From positions 1 to 64,000 of the IMG/VR virus record IMGVR_UViG_3300046457_000143: a stretch of 64,000 nucleotides of DNA; one strand, written 5' to 3'. This DNA is from a virus. Shown here piece by piece: positions 57,210 to 63,894 of the stretch; position 1 is the first letter of the stretch; each line of letters opens with the position of its first letter. The notes under the pieces were generated by a model. The model saw only the letters and a list, made by a program, of their open reading frames with translations, did no database searches and had not been told where the DNA came from. The position numbers were made by a program, and so were the translations under genes.

Positions 57210-57665
57210 TCAGGCCGCTACTGCGTCCTGTGCAACTTCGATCGGCATGTGGTAGATCGGGCAATTGCCGTCCTTTTCCTCGCCGTACCAGCACAACAGG
57301 TGTTGGCCCGCCTGGTTGCGCTTCCACATCTTGCCGGGGTACACACCGGAAGGGATCGACGTGTCGTAGCTCGATAGCTTCTTGAAGTCCTGCGGATCGA
57401 GCAGTGCCTTGCCGTCACGGATGAAAATCATCTGACGGTCAGGCTGCGACCAGTGTTTGCCGAGCGGATCGGTCATCTCGGGGATGATGTCGACACCGTT
57501 CATCGGCTTGGCCGTACCGTCGATCGCTTCCTTGCGCTTGACATCGGCACGCACGTTGCGAATGTGTTGCAGCAGGCTTTCCTCGCTGAACGGATGGCCT
57601 TCGATGGTGTGGTGGTTGCCCAGCCACGTCTCAATCTGGTCCAGCAGTTTGTCGTTCGTCTTCAC
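57210..57665 (-). CDS. Unknown protein downstream of the structured RNA
   Basis: A 151-residue protein. I take the GTG at 57665 (VKTNDKLLDQIETWLGNH), which follows ACGGGAGAAATCA; the in-frame GTG at 57713 would place a terminator hairpin inside the coding region. Helical N-terminus (EESLLQHIRNVRADVKRKEAI) and a beta-rich second half (QMIFIRDGKALL, QHLLCWYGEEKDGNCPIYHMP). The protein is not recognised. Confidence 0.55.
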   Translation of the reverse strand: MKTNDKLLDQIETWLGNHHTIEGHPFSEESLLQHIRNVRADVKRKEAIDGTAKPMNGVDIIPEMTDPLGKHWSQPDRQMIFIRDGKALLDPQDFKKLSSYDTSIPSGVYPGKMWKRNQAGQHLLCWYGEEKDGNCPIYHMPIEVAQDAVAA

Positions 57666-57687
57666 TGATTTCTCCCGTTTACCAATA

Positions 57688-57720
57688 GAAAAGGGGCGAG
57701 AATCTTTCGACACTCACCCC
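57688..57720 (-). terminator. Intrinsic terminator closing the structured RNA
   Basis: Read leftward, GGGGTGAG pairs with CTCGCCCC (8 bp, one wobble) over 12 bases, followed by TTTTC. It lies 9 bases after the closing stem of the RNA and 23 bases before the next start. Confidence 0.75.
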
Positions 57721-57880
57721 TGATGAATCATCTTGGAGCACTCTGACAACCGGGCCGAATCCCATTTGTTCCGCGTTGACAGTGGACCACGCTCACGCAA
57801 TGCCCTGCGTAAGACTCTTAGGTGGCCTTGCCTCCAGCGGCGTCAGCCAGAGTGCTCGAAGATGACAACCTTGCTTGCTC
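57688..57880 (-). ncRNA. Candidate structured RNA, about 190 nt
   Basis: A 318-base gap between genes contains promoter motif, structured segment and terminator. The segment 57729-57864 is closed by a long stem read leftward: CATCTT/AAGATG, one C-C mismatch, GAGCACTCT/AGAGTGCTC, a GGC bulge, TGAC/GTCA. Inside are a hairpin CTTACGCA/TGCGTGAG (loop GGGCAT) and a smaller GCC/GGC hairpin, so a multi-branch junction is likely. No reading frame with a ribosome site is present. It is not a tRNA (no T-arm, no acceptor), nor a hammerhead ribozyme. The class is not known to me. Confidence 0.6.
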
Positions 57881-57898
57881 CTCAAAGTTATATCTAAT
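57881..57898 (-). promoter_or_regulatory. Leftward phage promoter motif, copy 4
   Basis: Plus-strand text CTCAAAGTTATATCTAAT, directly downstream (leftward) of the terminator at 57910 and directly upstream of the structured RNA. Terminator-promoter-RNA order fixes the direction. Confidence 0.6.
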
Positions 57899-57909
57899 AT
57901 ACGATCAAT

Positions 57910-57931
57910 AAAAAGCCCCTGTCAAGGGACT
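57910..57931 (-). terminator. Intrinsic terminator after the zinc-ribbon gene
   Basis: Read leftward, AGTCCC pairs with GGGGCT (6 bp, one wobble) over TTGACA, followed by TTTTTATT. It ends the dCTP-deaminase/zinc-ribbon transcript before the next promoter. Confidence 0.7.
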
Positions 57932-57936
57932 TGCTG

Positions 57937-57976
57937 GCGGGGGAACCCCAAACAAACAAAGATGGGGTGCCCCCGC
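57937..57976 (-). other. Very stable hairpin preceding the terminator
   Basis: GCGGGGGAACCCCA pairs with TGGGGTGCCCCCGC, 13 of 14 positions, over a 12-base A-rich loop (plus-strand text). It lies 7 bases past the zinc-ribbon stop. With the terminator at 57910 it makes a tandem structure that should protect the 3' end. Confidence 0.65.
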
Positions 57977-57983
57977 TGTGACC

Positions 57984-58187
57984 TCAGTCGTCCACTTCTG
58001 CTGTGGCCTTCGCCCGGTATCTGACGAATGCGTACTTGAACTGCCGGTCCATGTTGTCCCGGCAGGGGCCGCACCACCAGCGGTACTCCGTATCGAGCAG
58101 GGACCAGGCGTTATCGCACCCGCAGCTGCTACACCGAGGCAATAGCTGAGACGGGCTCGTCTCGCTGGTTTTGGTACTTTCCGTCAT
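57984..58187 (-). CDS. Small zinc-ribbon protein
   Basis: A 67-residue protein from MTESTKTSETSP. Two CxxC knuckles, RCSSCGCDN and WWCGPC, are spaced as in zinc ribbons. The start has AAGGAG ten bases upstream even though it lies inside the dCTP deaminase gene, with a 59-base overlap in another frame. It may bind nucleic acid or act as an adaptor. Confidence 0.55.
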   Translation of the reverse strand: MTESTKTSETSPSQLLPRCSSCGCDNAWSLLDTEYRWWCGPCRDNMDRQFKYAFVRYRAKATAEVDD

Positions 58188-58653
58188 ACCGTTGATGCTC
58201 CTTCGTCTGGTGAAACACGACCTGAGCGATCGCGGCGCCCTGCGGAATGACCAGGCCACCGCTGCCGTGGTAGACGAGTTCGAGTGTCAGGAATCCCTTC
58301 CACCCTGGCTCGATCACGGTATTGAATACGCTCAGGCCTTGCCGTGCCCAGGTGGACTTGTCGTGCACGATGCCGATCATGTCGGTCGGCATGTCGAACT
58401 CTTCGATGGCCGAGGCGATGATGAACTGACCGTGCGAGCGGCGGTAAGCGGTCACCTTCCCTTCCTGGTTCCGCTCGGTCGAGATCACGTACCGCTCGCT
58501 CCAGCTCTTCTGCACGAACTGGATCTCCTGCTTGATACGGATGTCGTATCCCGCTTCACCCAGGCCACGGCTGACGCCATGCTCGTGCACCTTGTAGCCG
58601 ATCATGTCCTTGATCGGCTGCCTGAGAACCAGTCCTACTCCGTTTATCACCAT
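58129..58653 (-). CDS. dcd: dCTP deaminase family protein
   Basis: A 174-residue enzyme. Family landmarks are EAGYDIRI (residues 33-40), DKSTWARQGLSV, and EPGWKGFLTLELVYHG with the catalytic Glu, then IPQGAAIAQVVF and YDGKYQNQ. It deaminates dCTP to dUTP, feeding dUMP to ThyX. The dUTPase branch of this superfamily is less likely because the segment is the longer LTLEL type. The product supports thymidylate synthesis during phage replication. Confidence 0.75.
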   Translation of the reverse strand: MVINGVGLVLRQPIKDMIGYKVHEHGVSRGLGEAGYDIRIKQEIQFVQKSWSERYVISTERNQEGKVTAYRRSHGQFIIASAIEEFDMPTDMIGIVHDKSTWARQGLSVFNTVIEPGWKGFLTLELVYHGSGGLVIPQGAAIAQVVFHQTKEHQRYDGKYQNQRDEPVSAIASV

Positions 58654-58659
58654 GTTGGG

Positions 58660-59805
58660 TCACTCGCTGATGTGGACTACGTCACCGAAGCTGGGCGTGT
58701 GTCCGTGCTTGCTCTTCAGACACACCCACAGAACCGGAATCTCATCCAGACCGGTGGGGTCCATCGGTGAGCATTCCATGTCGGAAAAGATGATAGCAGC
58801 GGTCGGCTTCTCTTCCAACATATCTCTACGGACACAGTCCAGACTCGTACCTCCCCGACCGATGATTTCGAGTTTCTCGAACTCGTCGTCTTCTTCCCAC
58901 ACGTCGATCCGCTGGATCTTCGTGTCGAACTGGACCACGGAAAGTTTTTCCGGTCGGAACGTGTCTTTCACAAACTTGAGTTCGGATTTGAACCGCACCG
59001 CATGACTCATGCGGATCGATCCTGACACGTCGATGTACCAGCGCAGGTTTTCCAGCCGGCCCATCTCCAGCTTGCGGCCGGGCAGGTAGATGTCATCGAA
59101 GCGGCGATTGGGCTTGGCCCAGGTGTAGTCCTCGTCGAGCAGCTCCGAGAACCAGCGCTGCAGCACGGTCTGCCAGGGAATGACCGGCTTCAGGAACTGT
59201 TCAACCAGCTCCCTGATATCACCGGGGACATGCCCTGCCCCGCTCATCTTCGCGTGCTGGATGGCGGTCACCACCTTGGACACCACCTGATTCTTCTTGG
59301 CGTTGTCCATCGGGAACATGTCCACGCCGGTGCCCGGCCCCCATGCGCCGAAGTTCGGTACTCGGGGTTGGGCCATGATCTTGTCGTAGACATCTTCTTC
59401 GGCCATGCCGTCGTACTGGCTATCGAGCAATCCGCCGAACTTGAAGTCGCACCGCTCCTTCTCCAGATCGCCGTTGATGATGTAGTCGCAGGCCTGATTC
59501 CATCCTTCCGGATCGCGGTTGCCGGCCCGCACCATGTGCAGCCGTGCGACGTGCCACAGCTCATGACGCAGCACCGTGTTGCGGTTCTCCGGAGCCAGGG
59601 TGAGAAACCAGTCCGGGTTCCACCAGAGGTTGATGCCGTCGGTGGCCGCCGTGGGAATCTCCCGCGTCCAGGCGAACTCCAGGCTCGACATGATCGAGCC
59701 GAGGAAAGCCGCCGTATCCGACTTGAGAAACACACTGCTCTTCGTAATGTCGAGCAGCTTGTTCAGGACGCGTAGATCCATGCTGGCCGGGTCGGCAGCT
59801 TGCAT
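58660..59805 (-). CDS. VWA-domain protein with metallopeptidase-like front (N4 gp24-like)
   Basis: A 381-residue protein. The N-terminal half resembles the DUF2201 putative metallopeptidase: VLRHELWHVARLH contains HELWH (H81, E82, H85). The C-terminal half is a von Willebrand A domain with the metal-ion site YIDVSGSI (D259, S261, S263) and later TAAIIFSDMEC. VWA proteins pair with MoxR ATPases, and one is encoded two genes upstream. In N4 the equivalent gp24/gp25 pair is conserved but of unknown role. The leader is GAACCAAGGAGAAGAGT. Confidence 0.75.
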   Translation of the reverse strand: MQAADPASMDLRVLNKLLDITKSSVFLKSDTAAFLGSIMSSLEFAWTREIPTAATDGINLWWNPDWFLTLAPENRNTVLRHELWHVARLHMVRAGNRDPEGWNQACDYIINGDLEKERCDFKFGGLLDSQYDGMAEEDVYDKIMAQPRVPNFGAWGPGTGVDMFPMDNAKKNQVVSKVVTAIQHAKMSGAGHVPGDIRELVEQFLKPVIPWQTVLQRWFSELLDEDYTWAKPNRRFDDIYLPGRKLEMGRLENLRWYIDVSGSIRMSHAVRFKSELKFVKDTFRPEKLSVVQFDTKIQRIDVWEEDDEFEKLEIIGRGGTSLDCVRRDMLEEKPTAAIIFSDMECSPMDPTGLDEIPVLWVCLKSKHGHTPSFGDVVHISE

Positions 59806-59820
59806 ACTCTTCTCCTTGGT

Positions 59821-60036
59821 TCAAAAAATGGCAATGCGGCCGTCGCTGTCCTGGCCATCGAGACGATTGCCCCACTTGATGTCCAGCTGCGCCGGGCGGG
59901 GATAGATCCACGAGACACTGCGGCAGCTCTCGGTCTGACATTCCAGACCCAGGTTTGCCTCCGCATCGCTCGTGAAGATCTTGAACAGCTCCCCGCCGCA
60001 ACCCCCGCACTTCATCTGCTTGAGGTCGGTGTACAT
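59821..60036 (-). CDS. Small zinc-ribbon protein between MoxR and VWA genes
   Basis: A 71-residue protein, MYTDLKQMKCGGCGGELFKIF..., with CGGC at residues 10-13 and a second pair CQTESC at 33-38, spaced as a zinc ribbon. It starts 2 bases after the MoxR stop. Its invariable place between the two partners suggests it acts with them, for instance as an adaptor. Confidence 0.6.
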   Translation of the reverse strand: MYTDLKQMKCGGCGGELFKIFTSDAEANLGLECQTESCRSVSWIYPRPAQLDIKWGNRLDGQDSDGRIAIF

Positions 60037-60038
60037 GC

Positions 60039-61082
60039 TCAGATCGTCAGATACTTGGCCAGCTCGCTCATCGCCTTCGTGAACGAAGGGTGCTGGCGCA
60101 GGTTCGGATGACGGACCATGGTCGAGCGGAAGAACAGGATCCGCATCGAGATGCCGAATTCCTGCCGGTTCACGTAGGTGCACACGTCGTCGAAGTTCAC
60201 GACGTTGATGTTTTCCATCAGGTGAGCGATGGTCGCCCACTTGGATGAAGCCGAGTCCGGGATGCGGAGATTCTTCGGATCCTTGACCACCATATCGATG
60301 GTGACCAGATCCTTCCACACGTTGGCGAACGTGATGAACTCGGTGGCAATGCCGCTGGTGAGCGCACCGGTGAGGAGCGGCGCCTTGTCGGTCAGGTCGC
60401 CCTGATAGTTCGGCAGCTGGCACAGGCTGTTCACGAACTCCCAGGTACGCGGACAGGCGAAGGTCTTCTCCGTGTGCGACGGGTTGAAGTCCATCAGCTT
60501 GTTCTCGAACTGCGACAGGAAGCCGATGATGCGCTGGTCGTAGTTGTTGGCGAACGCGACATCGTAGAGCCACTCCTGGAAGTTCACTTCCAGCTCCAGA
60601 TGCACGACACGGCTTTGCATGGCCGTGCTGATCTGGTTGACGATCGCCCGGTCGGTGGACAGGTTGCCCGCTGCCGTGATCACGCAGTTCGGGTGCAGCT
60701 TGAACTGGCCGACCATGCGGTCGAGCACCAGCTTGTAGGCCGCAGCCTGCACGCTCTTGGCCGATGAGTTGAATTCATCGAGAAAGAGCATCCAGCCAGC
60801 GAAGTCCTTCGGCACCGGCGTGTCTTCCAGCGGGAAGAGATCCTTGAACGGGAGAAACTGCGCAAACCCGTCGTGAAAGCGGGGCAGTCCGGAGAGATCT
60901 TCCGGAGCCGAGGTGGAGAGCCGGTGGTCGATGACCTTCAGATCGAAGTCCTTGGCCACCAGCTTCATGATGCTGGACTTGCCTACGCCCGGCGATGCGG
61001 TGACGAAGGGGACCAGTCCAGCTTGCAGTGCGTCAGCGATAAAGCTGCGGAGTTGACGGGGTGAACAACGATATGCGTCCAT
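60039..61082 (-). CDS. MoxR-family AAA+ ATPase (N4 gp25-like)
   Basis: A 347-residue ATPase from MDAYRCSPRQLRSFI; the frame to 61148 is trimmed because its extension overlaps the previous gene. Walker A VTASPGVGKSSI (28-38), Walker B WMLFLDEFNSS (D102, E103), sensor 1 VITAAGN, and arginine-finger region STAMQSRVVHLEL. MoxR enzymes work as chaperone-like partners of VWA proteins to insert metals or remodel complexes. Here the VWA partner follows after one small gene. Confidence 0.8.
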   Translation of the reverse strand: MDAYRCSPRQLRSFIADALQAGLVPFVTASPGVGKSSIMKLVAKDFDLKVIDHRLSTSAPEDLSGLPRFHDGFAQFLPFKDLFPLEDTPVPKDFAGWMLFLDEFNSSAKSVQAAAYKLVLDRMVGQFKLHPNCVITAAGNLSTDRAIVNQISTAMQSRVVHLELEVNFQEWLYDVAFANNYDQRIIGFLSQFENKLMDFNPSHTEKTFACPRTWEFVNSLCQLPNYQGDLTDKAPLLTGALTSGIATEFITFANVWKDLVTIDMVVKDPKNLRIPDSASSKWATIAHLMENINVVNFDDVCTYVNRQEFGISMRILFFRSTMVRHPNLRQHPSFTKAMSELAKYLTI

Positions 61083-61096
61083 GCCTTCCAGGTTCC

Positions 61097-61741
61097 TTAT
61101 TGTGCGACCTCCGTGCGCAGAACCTTGCCGGCGTGGATCGCCTGGCACAGCTCGTCATAGGCTGCCAGGAGTTTTTCCTGGGTCAGCTCACGGAAGTCAG
61201 AAATTGTTTTCTCAGGCATGAAATCAGCGATTCCAAACCTTCCTCGGGCCTTCAGTCGGACTGAGTCGCCCCAAAAAACCGGCATGACAGGTGCAATCAG
61301 ACGGGTGTCACGACATCGCGTGACTGCCTCCATCCAGCGATCTGCCAGCCAGTGCTGCTCATTGGTCCATCGCCACTCCGGGTGCTGCTCGAGAGTGAGT
61401 CGGTGAAAGAAACACACCTCGACGTTGTGCAACCAGTCGATCTGACCTTCACCACAGGTGGACTGAACGAGGTATTCATTGCCCCGACAGGTCACACGGA
61501 CCTGCTTGAGCCATCCCATACGGAACTCCAGGCGCCGGTGACCCGAGATCAGGAGCAGGTCTCCTTTCCTCAGTACGTCATCGCCGCCTGCGAGATCCAG
61601 GGAAACAAAGCCGGTGTGCGTCCCAAAGGTACGGGGCGTCTCCGATGCAGCATTGGCCATCCCATGAATCCGGGAGACACAGAACTGCAGCAGATAGTCC
61701 GTGATCATCTGGTGCGAAATGTCGTGGTGGCAGCGGTTCAC
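61097..61741 (-). CDS. Unknown protein upstream of the MoxR gene
   Basis: A 214-residue protein, GTG start after AAGGAGTCCTAAC. It contains many His, Trp and Cys residues (HPEWRWTNEQHWLADRWMEAVTRC; DWLHNVEVCFFHRL) and a beta-rich middle (DLLLISGHRRLEFRMGW). No fold is recognised. The leader contains two palindromes (61762-61780 and 61797-61816). It may be part of the MoxR/VWA unit. Confidence 0.5.
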   Translation of the reverse strand: MNRCHHDISHQMITDYLLQFCVSRIHGMANAASETPRTFGTHTGFVSLDLAGGDDVLRKGDLLLISGHRRLEFRMGWLKQVRVTCRGNEYLVQSTCGEGQIDWLHNVEVCFFHRLTLEQHPEWRWTNEQHWLADRWMEAVTRCRDTRLIAPVMPVFWGDSVRLKARGRFGIADFMPEKTISDFRELTQEKLLAAYDELCQAIHAGKVLRTEVAQ

Positions 61742-61761
61742 GTTAGGACTCCTTGTTTGTC

Positions 61762-61816
61762 ATGGCACAAATGGTGCCATAGCAATCTTCGAACCCAATG
61801 TGTGCTGTCACACATT
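61762..61816. promoter_or_regulatory. Two palindromes in the leader, candidate operators
   Basis: ATGGCAC, five bases, GTGCCAT (61762-61780), and AATGTGTG, CTGT, CACACATT (61797-61816), both perfect. This 105-base gap is one of the few non-coding stretches in the right end, upstream of the minus-strand unit starting at 61741. The second resembles a CRP-type core but with a shorter spacer. Confidence 0.5.
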
Positions 61817-61846
61817 CACACTGTTCACTCCATCTGACACCACAGA

Positions 61847-62056
61847 TCAGTAGTTCCCATCCAGCAGGATGTGGGCAGCTGCCTTCGACAGATTGACATT
61901 GACTATCTCATCCATCGGAAGTGTCTGATGCAAACCCAGTTTGGCCAGCTCAGCTTCGAGCATCTCTTTGGCTTCTGCCTGCGTGGATGCCACCATGACG
62001 GCAGCAGTACCCACCGGCCAAAAGCCTTTGAACCCCGTACAGGTGTATAGCTTCAT
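61847..62056 (-). CDS. Small unknown protein
   Basis: A 69-residue protein (MKLYTCTGFKGFWPVGTAAVMVAS) with a strand pair and a helix (AEAKEMLEAELAKLG). It overlaps the upstream gene by 4 bases. Last gene before the palindrome-bearing gap. It is not recognised. Confidence 0.5.
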   Translation of the reverse strand: MKLYTCTGFKGFWPVGTAAVMVASTQAEAKEMLEAELAKLGLHQTLPMDEIVNVNLSKAAAHILLDGNY

Positions 62057-62430
62057 AGGTCACTCACGTCCTTGGCGAGCAGCTTTTCCTTCGTCAGCAT
62101 ATCCAGAGGACTGTCCCCGCCGTTGTAGTAGATGCAGTTGTAGGGCTGGATCGTGGTGAGATCCAGATCGAAGCCGCTGGCCGCTGCCAGCTCGATGAAC
62201 TGTTTAAGACCTTGCGGAGCCAGGGAGCCGAGATGCAGCCCGTAGATGTTCTCGCGCTCACTCAGCGACTTGTTCGAGTTGTAGTCGACATAGAGCAGCG
62301 TGCCGTCATAGGTGACGGACAGTTCGCTCTTTTCGTTCCATAGGTTCTCGTTCGCTTCCTCGCTTTCTTCCTCGCTCAGAGGCTTCAGCAGGACGGCGAC
62401 GAAGCCGTACTGACGCACTGTGCTGCTCAT
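62053..62430 (-). CDS. Unknown acidic protein
   Basis: A 125-residue acidic protein (LSEEESEEANENLWNEKSELSVTYDG) with a C-terminal helix. The leader is GAGCCAAGGAGAAGGT and it overlaps the HNH gene by 4 bases. Acidic small phage proteins are sometimes DNA mimics, but nothing here proves it. Confidence 0.5.
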   Translation of the reverse strand: MSSTVRQYGFVAVLLKPLSEEESEEANENLWNEKSELSVTYDGTLLYVDYNSNKSLSERENIYGLHLGSLAPQGLKQFIELAAASGFDLDLTTIQPYNCIYYNGGDSPLDMLTKEKLLAKDVSDL

Positions 62431-62786
62431 ACCTTCTCCTTGGCTCGGCTGGCTCGCCGGCGTTGATTCTTCAGATGGGAAACCAGCTCCAGGTGAACTG
62501 GGTTACAGCAGAGCCGGTGGAAACACAGGTGATCGATCTGCTTCTTGCCGGGGATGTAGCCGAAGTAGTGGGTGTACACCACGAGGTGCACAGCCACGGT
62601 CTGCCCATTCAGGGACATGCGGCCGTAACCACCGCCCTTCCCTTCCCCGCTTGTCGGCCCTTGCCAGATGTGGCAGGGACTGGGCATGCCGTCGACCTCG
62701 AAGCCCATGTCCACCACCAGCACCCGCTCCATGATCCGTTCGATGATGGAGACCCGGCGCTCGGTCTGTGGAGCCAGGGTGCTCAT
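62427..62786 (-). CDS. HNH endonuclease
   Basis: A 119-residue nuclease from MSTLAPQTERRVSII; the upstream in-frame extension overlaps the previous gene and is rejected. The His-Me finger lies at residues about 82-108: IDHLCFHRLCCNPVHLELV, with the catalytic His and the two zinc-type Cys/His positions. Such small HNH enzymes in phages are often free-standing homing nucleases; because it is tightly coupled on both sides, a resident role is also possible. Confidence 0.7.
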   Translation of the reverse strand: MSTLAPQTERRVSIIERIMERVLVVDMGFEVDGMPSPCHIWQGPTSGEGKGGGYGRMSLNGQTVAVHLVVYTHYFGYIPGKKQIDHLCFHRLCCNPVHLELVSHLKNQRRRASRAKEKV

Positions 62787-63133
62787 CGCCGGATACCCTC
62801 CTCCCACTGTCTGGCCAGGTGATTCAGCCAGCGACGCCGGAAGGCCTGCACGTTCACCGTATTGAGCAGCTGATTGTCGATCCCGATGCGCTGCAGGTAG
62901 CAGTGGACGGTGCAACCCTCAGGCAGGCGAGACTCCACGATCCGGGTAGCCGCAAAAGCCTGGGCAGGGGAAATACGACCCAGCTGCTTTGCTCTTGCTA
63001 TCGCATGGCAGATGAACCCTTCGGCACCATCCAAGGAGCCTGTGCCACTCCACAGGAACTTCTTCGCTTCGCGGAACGGGTTGCCCGTGGTGAAGTCCGG
63101 CCCGTAGAGCTGTGTCATGTTCATCGTTTCCAC
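62783..63133 (-). CDS. Unknown protein
   Basis: A 116-residue protein, GTG start (or the ATG three codons later) after AGGAGTCCTCAAG. Sequence METMNMTQLYGPDFTTGNPFREAKKFLW has no recognised fold. The C-terminus is basic and Trp/Arg-rich (FRRRWLNHLARQWEEGIRR). It overlaps the HNH start by 4 bases. Confidence 0.5.
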   Translation of the reverse strand: METMNMTQLYGPDFTTGNPFREAKKFLWSGTGSLDGAEGFICHAIARAKQLGRISPAQAFAATRIVESRLPEGCTVHCYLQRIGIDNQLLNTVNVQAFRRRWLNHLARQWEEGIRR

Positions 63134-63144
63134 CTTGAGGACTC

Positions 63145-63894
63145 CTATATGTCACGCATAAAGAATTGATGGATGACGCTGTTCAGCAGACGAATGCCGA
63201 TCGGTGTCTGTTCAGCCTGCTCCTGCATGCGCTGTACGATCACGCGGGATGCCACCTTGTCGTTCGTGTTCGGGTACAGCGCCTTGTACTGCTGGTACAG
63301 ATCAACCTTGCAGATATGCTTCTGCAATTCATCGAGGGGCACCTCATCCGTGCAGAACACGAGCGGTACCCGGCCGATGAACTCCGTGCGCAGACCTGCA
63401 TCCTTCAGCCCCTGCAGGCTGTCGATGCGCTGGTTGCTGTAGGCGCCGGCGAAGATGAACAGCGAGTTGTCGATCCGGAACGGCTCGTACTTGCCGTAGT
63501 CCGTGAAGATCGACGTGTACTTGCTCTCCAGCGCGGTCAGGAACTCGTCCTGCACCATCGAGCGGTACGACTCGGTCTGCTCGCCGTTGCGCTGGAACAG
63601 CTTGTCGAACTCGTCGACGAAGATGATGTTCGGCGTCGTCCACGTCTCACGCAGCTTGCGCAGTGCCTTCGACAGACTGTTGCCCGACAGGCCTTCGGCG
63701 GTGAGACCGGCTGCGTTCACTTCGATGACCGGCAGCTTGTATTCCTTGGCGACCTGGCCGATCAGATACGTCTTGCCCGAGCCAGATGGACCAGTGAAAT
63801 GGAAGTGCGGCCGGATCGCCGCTTCCGATTCATGGAACACGCGCATGATGTGGTCGAGCTGGCGCACGACCCGTTCTTGTTGCGGGAATATCAC
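63145..63894 (-). CDS. AAA+ ATPase, ClpX/FtsH-like module
   Basis: A 249-residue ATPase. The GTG start at 63894 overlaps the upstream stop (GTGA) and has AAGGAG six bases away, so the longer ORF to 63939 is rejected. Walker A FHFTGPSGSGKTYLIG, Walker B NIIFVDEFDKLF, then a sensor-like NSLFIFAGAYSN and an arginine-finger region EFIGRVPLVF. The closest layout is a lone ClpX-like AAA module without a substrate-recognition domain. Partner not known; the MoxR/VWA set lies downstream. Confidence 0.7.
   Translation of the reverse strand: MIFPQQERVVRQLDHIMRVFHESEAAIRPHFHFTGPSGSGKTYLIGQVAKEYKLPVIEVNAAGLTAEGLSGNSLSKALRKLRETWTTPNIIFVDEFDKLFQRNGEQTESYRSMVQDEFLTALESKYTSIFTDYGKYEPFRIDNSLFIFAGAYSNQRIDSLQGLKDAGLRTEFIGRVPLVFCTDEVPLDELQKHICKVDLYQQYKALYPNTNDKVASRVIVQRMQEQAEQTPIGIRLLNSVIHQFFMRDI

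Noticed and set aside
57666-57713. Upstream GTG start extending the 57210-57665 gene
   Set aside because: It would put the terminator hairpin and T run inside the coding region, while the GTG at 57665 has a strong GGGAG site.
61797-61816. CRP binding site
   Set aside because: The TGTG/CACA half-sites are separated by 6 bases rather than the 8 between those words in a CRP site.
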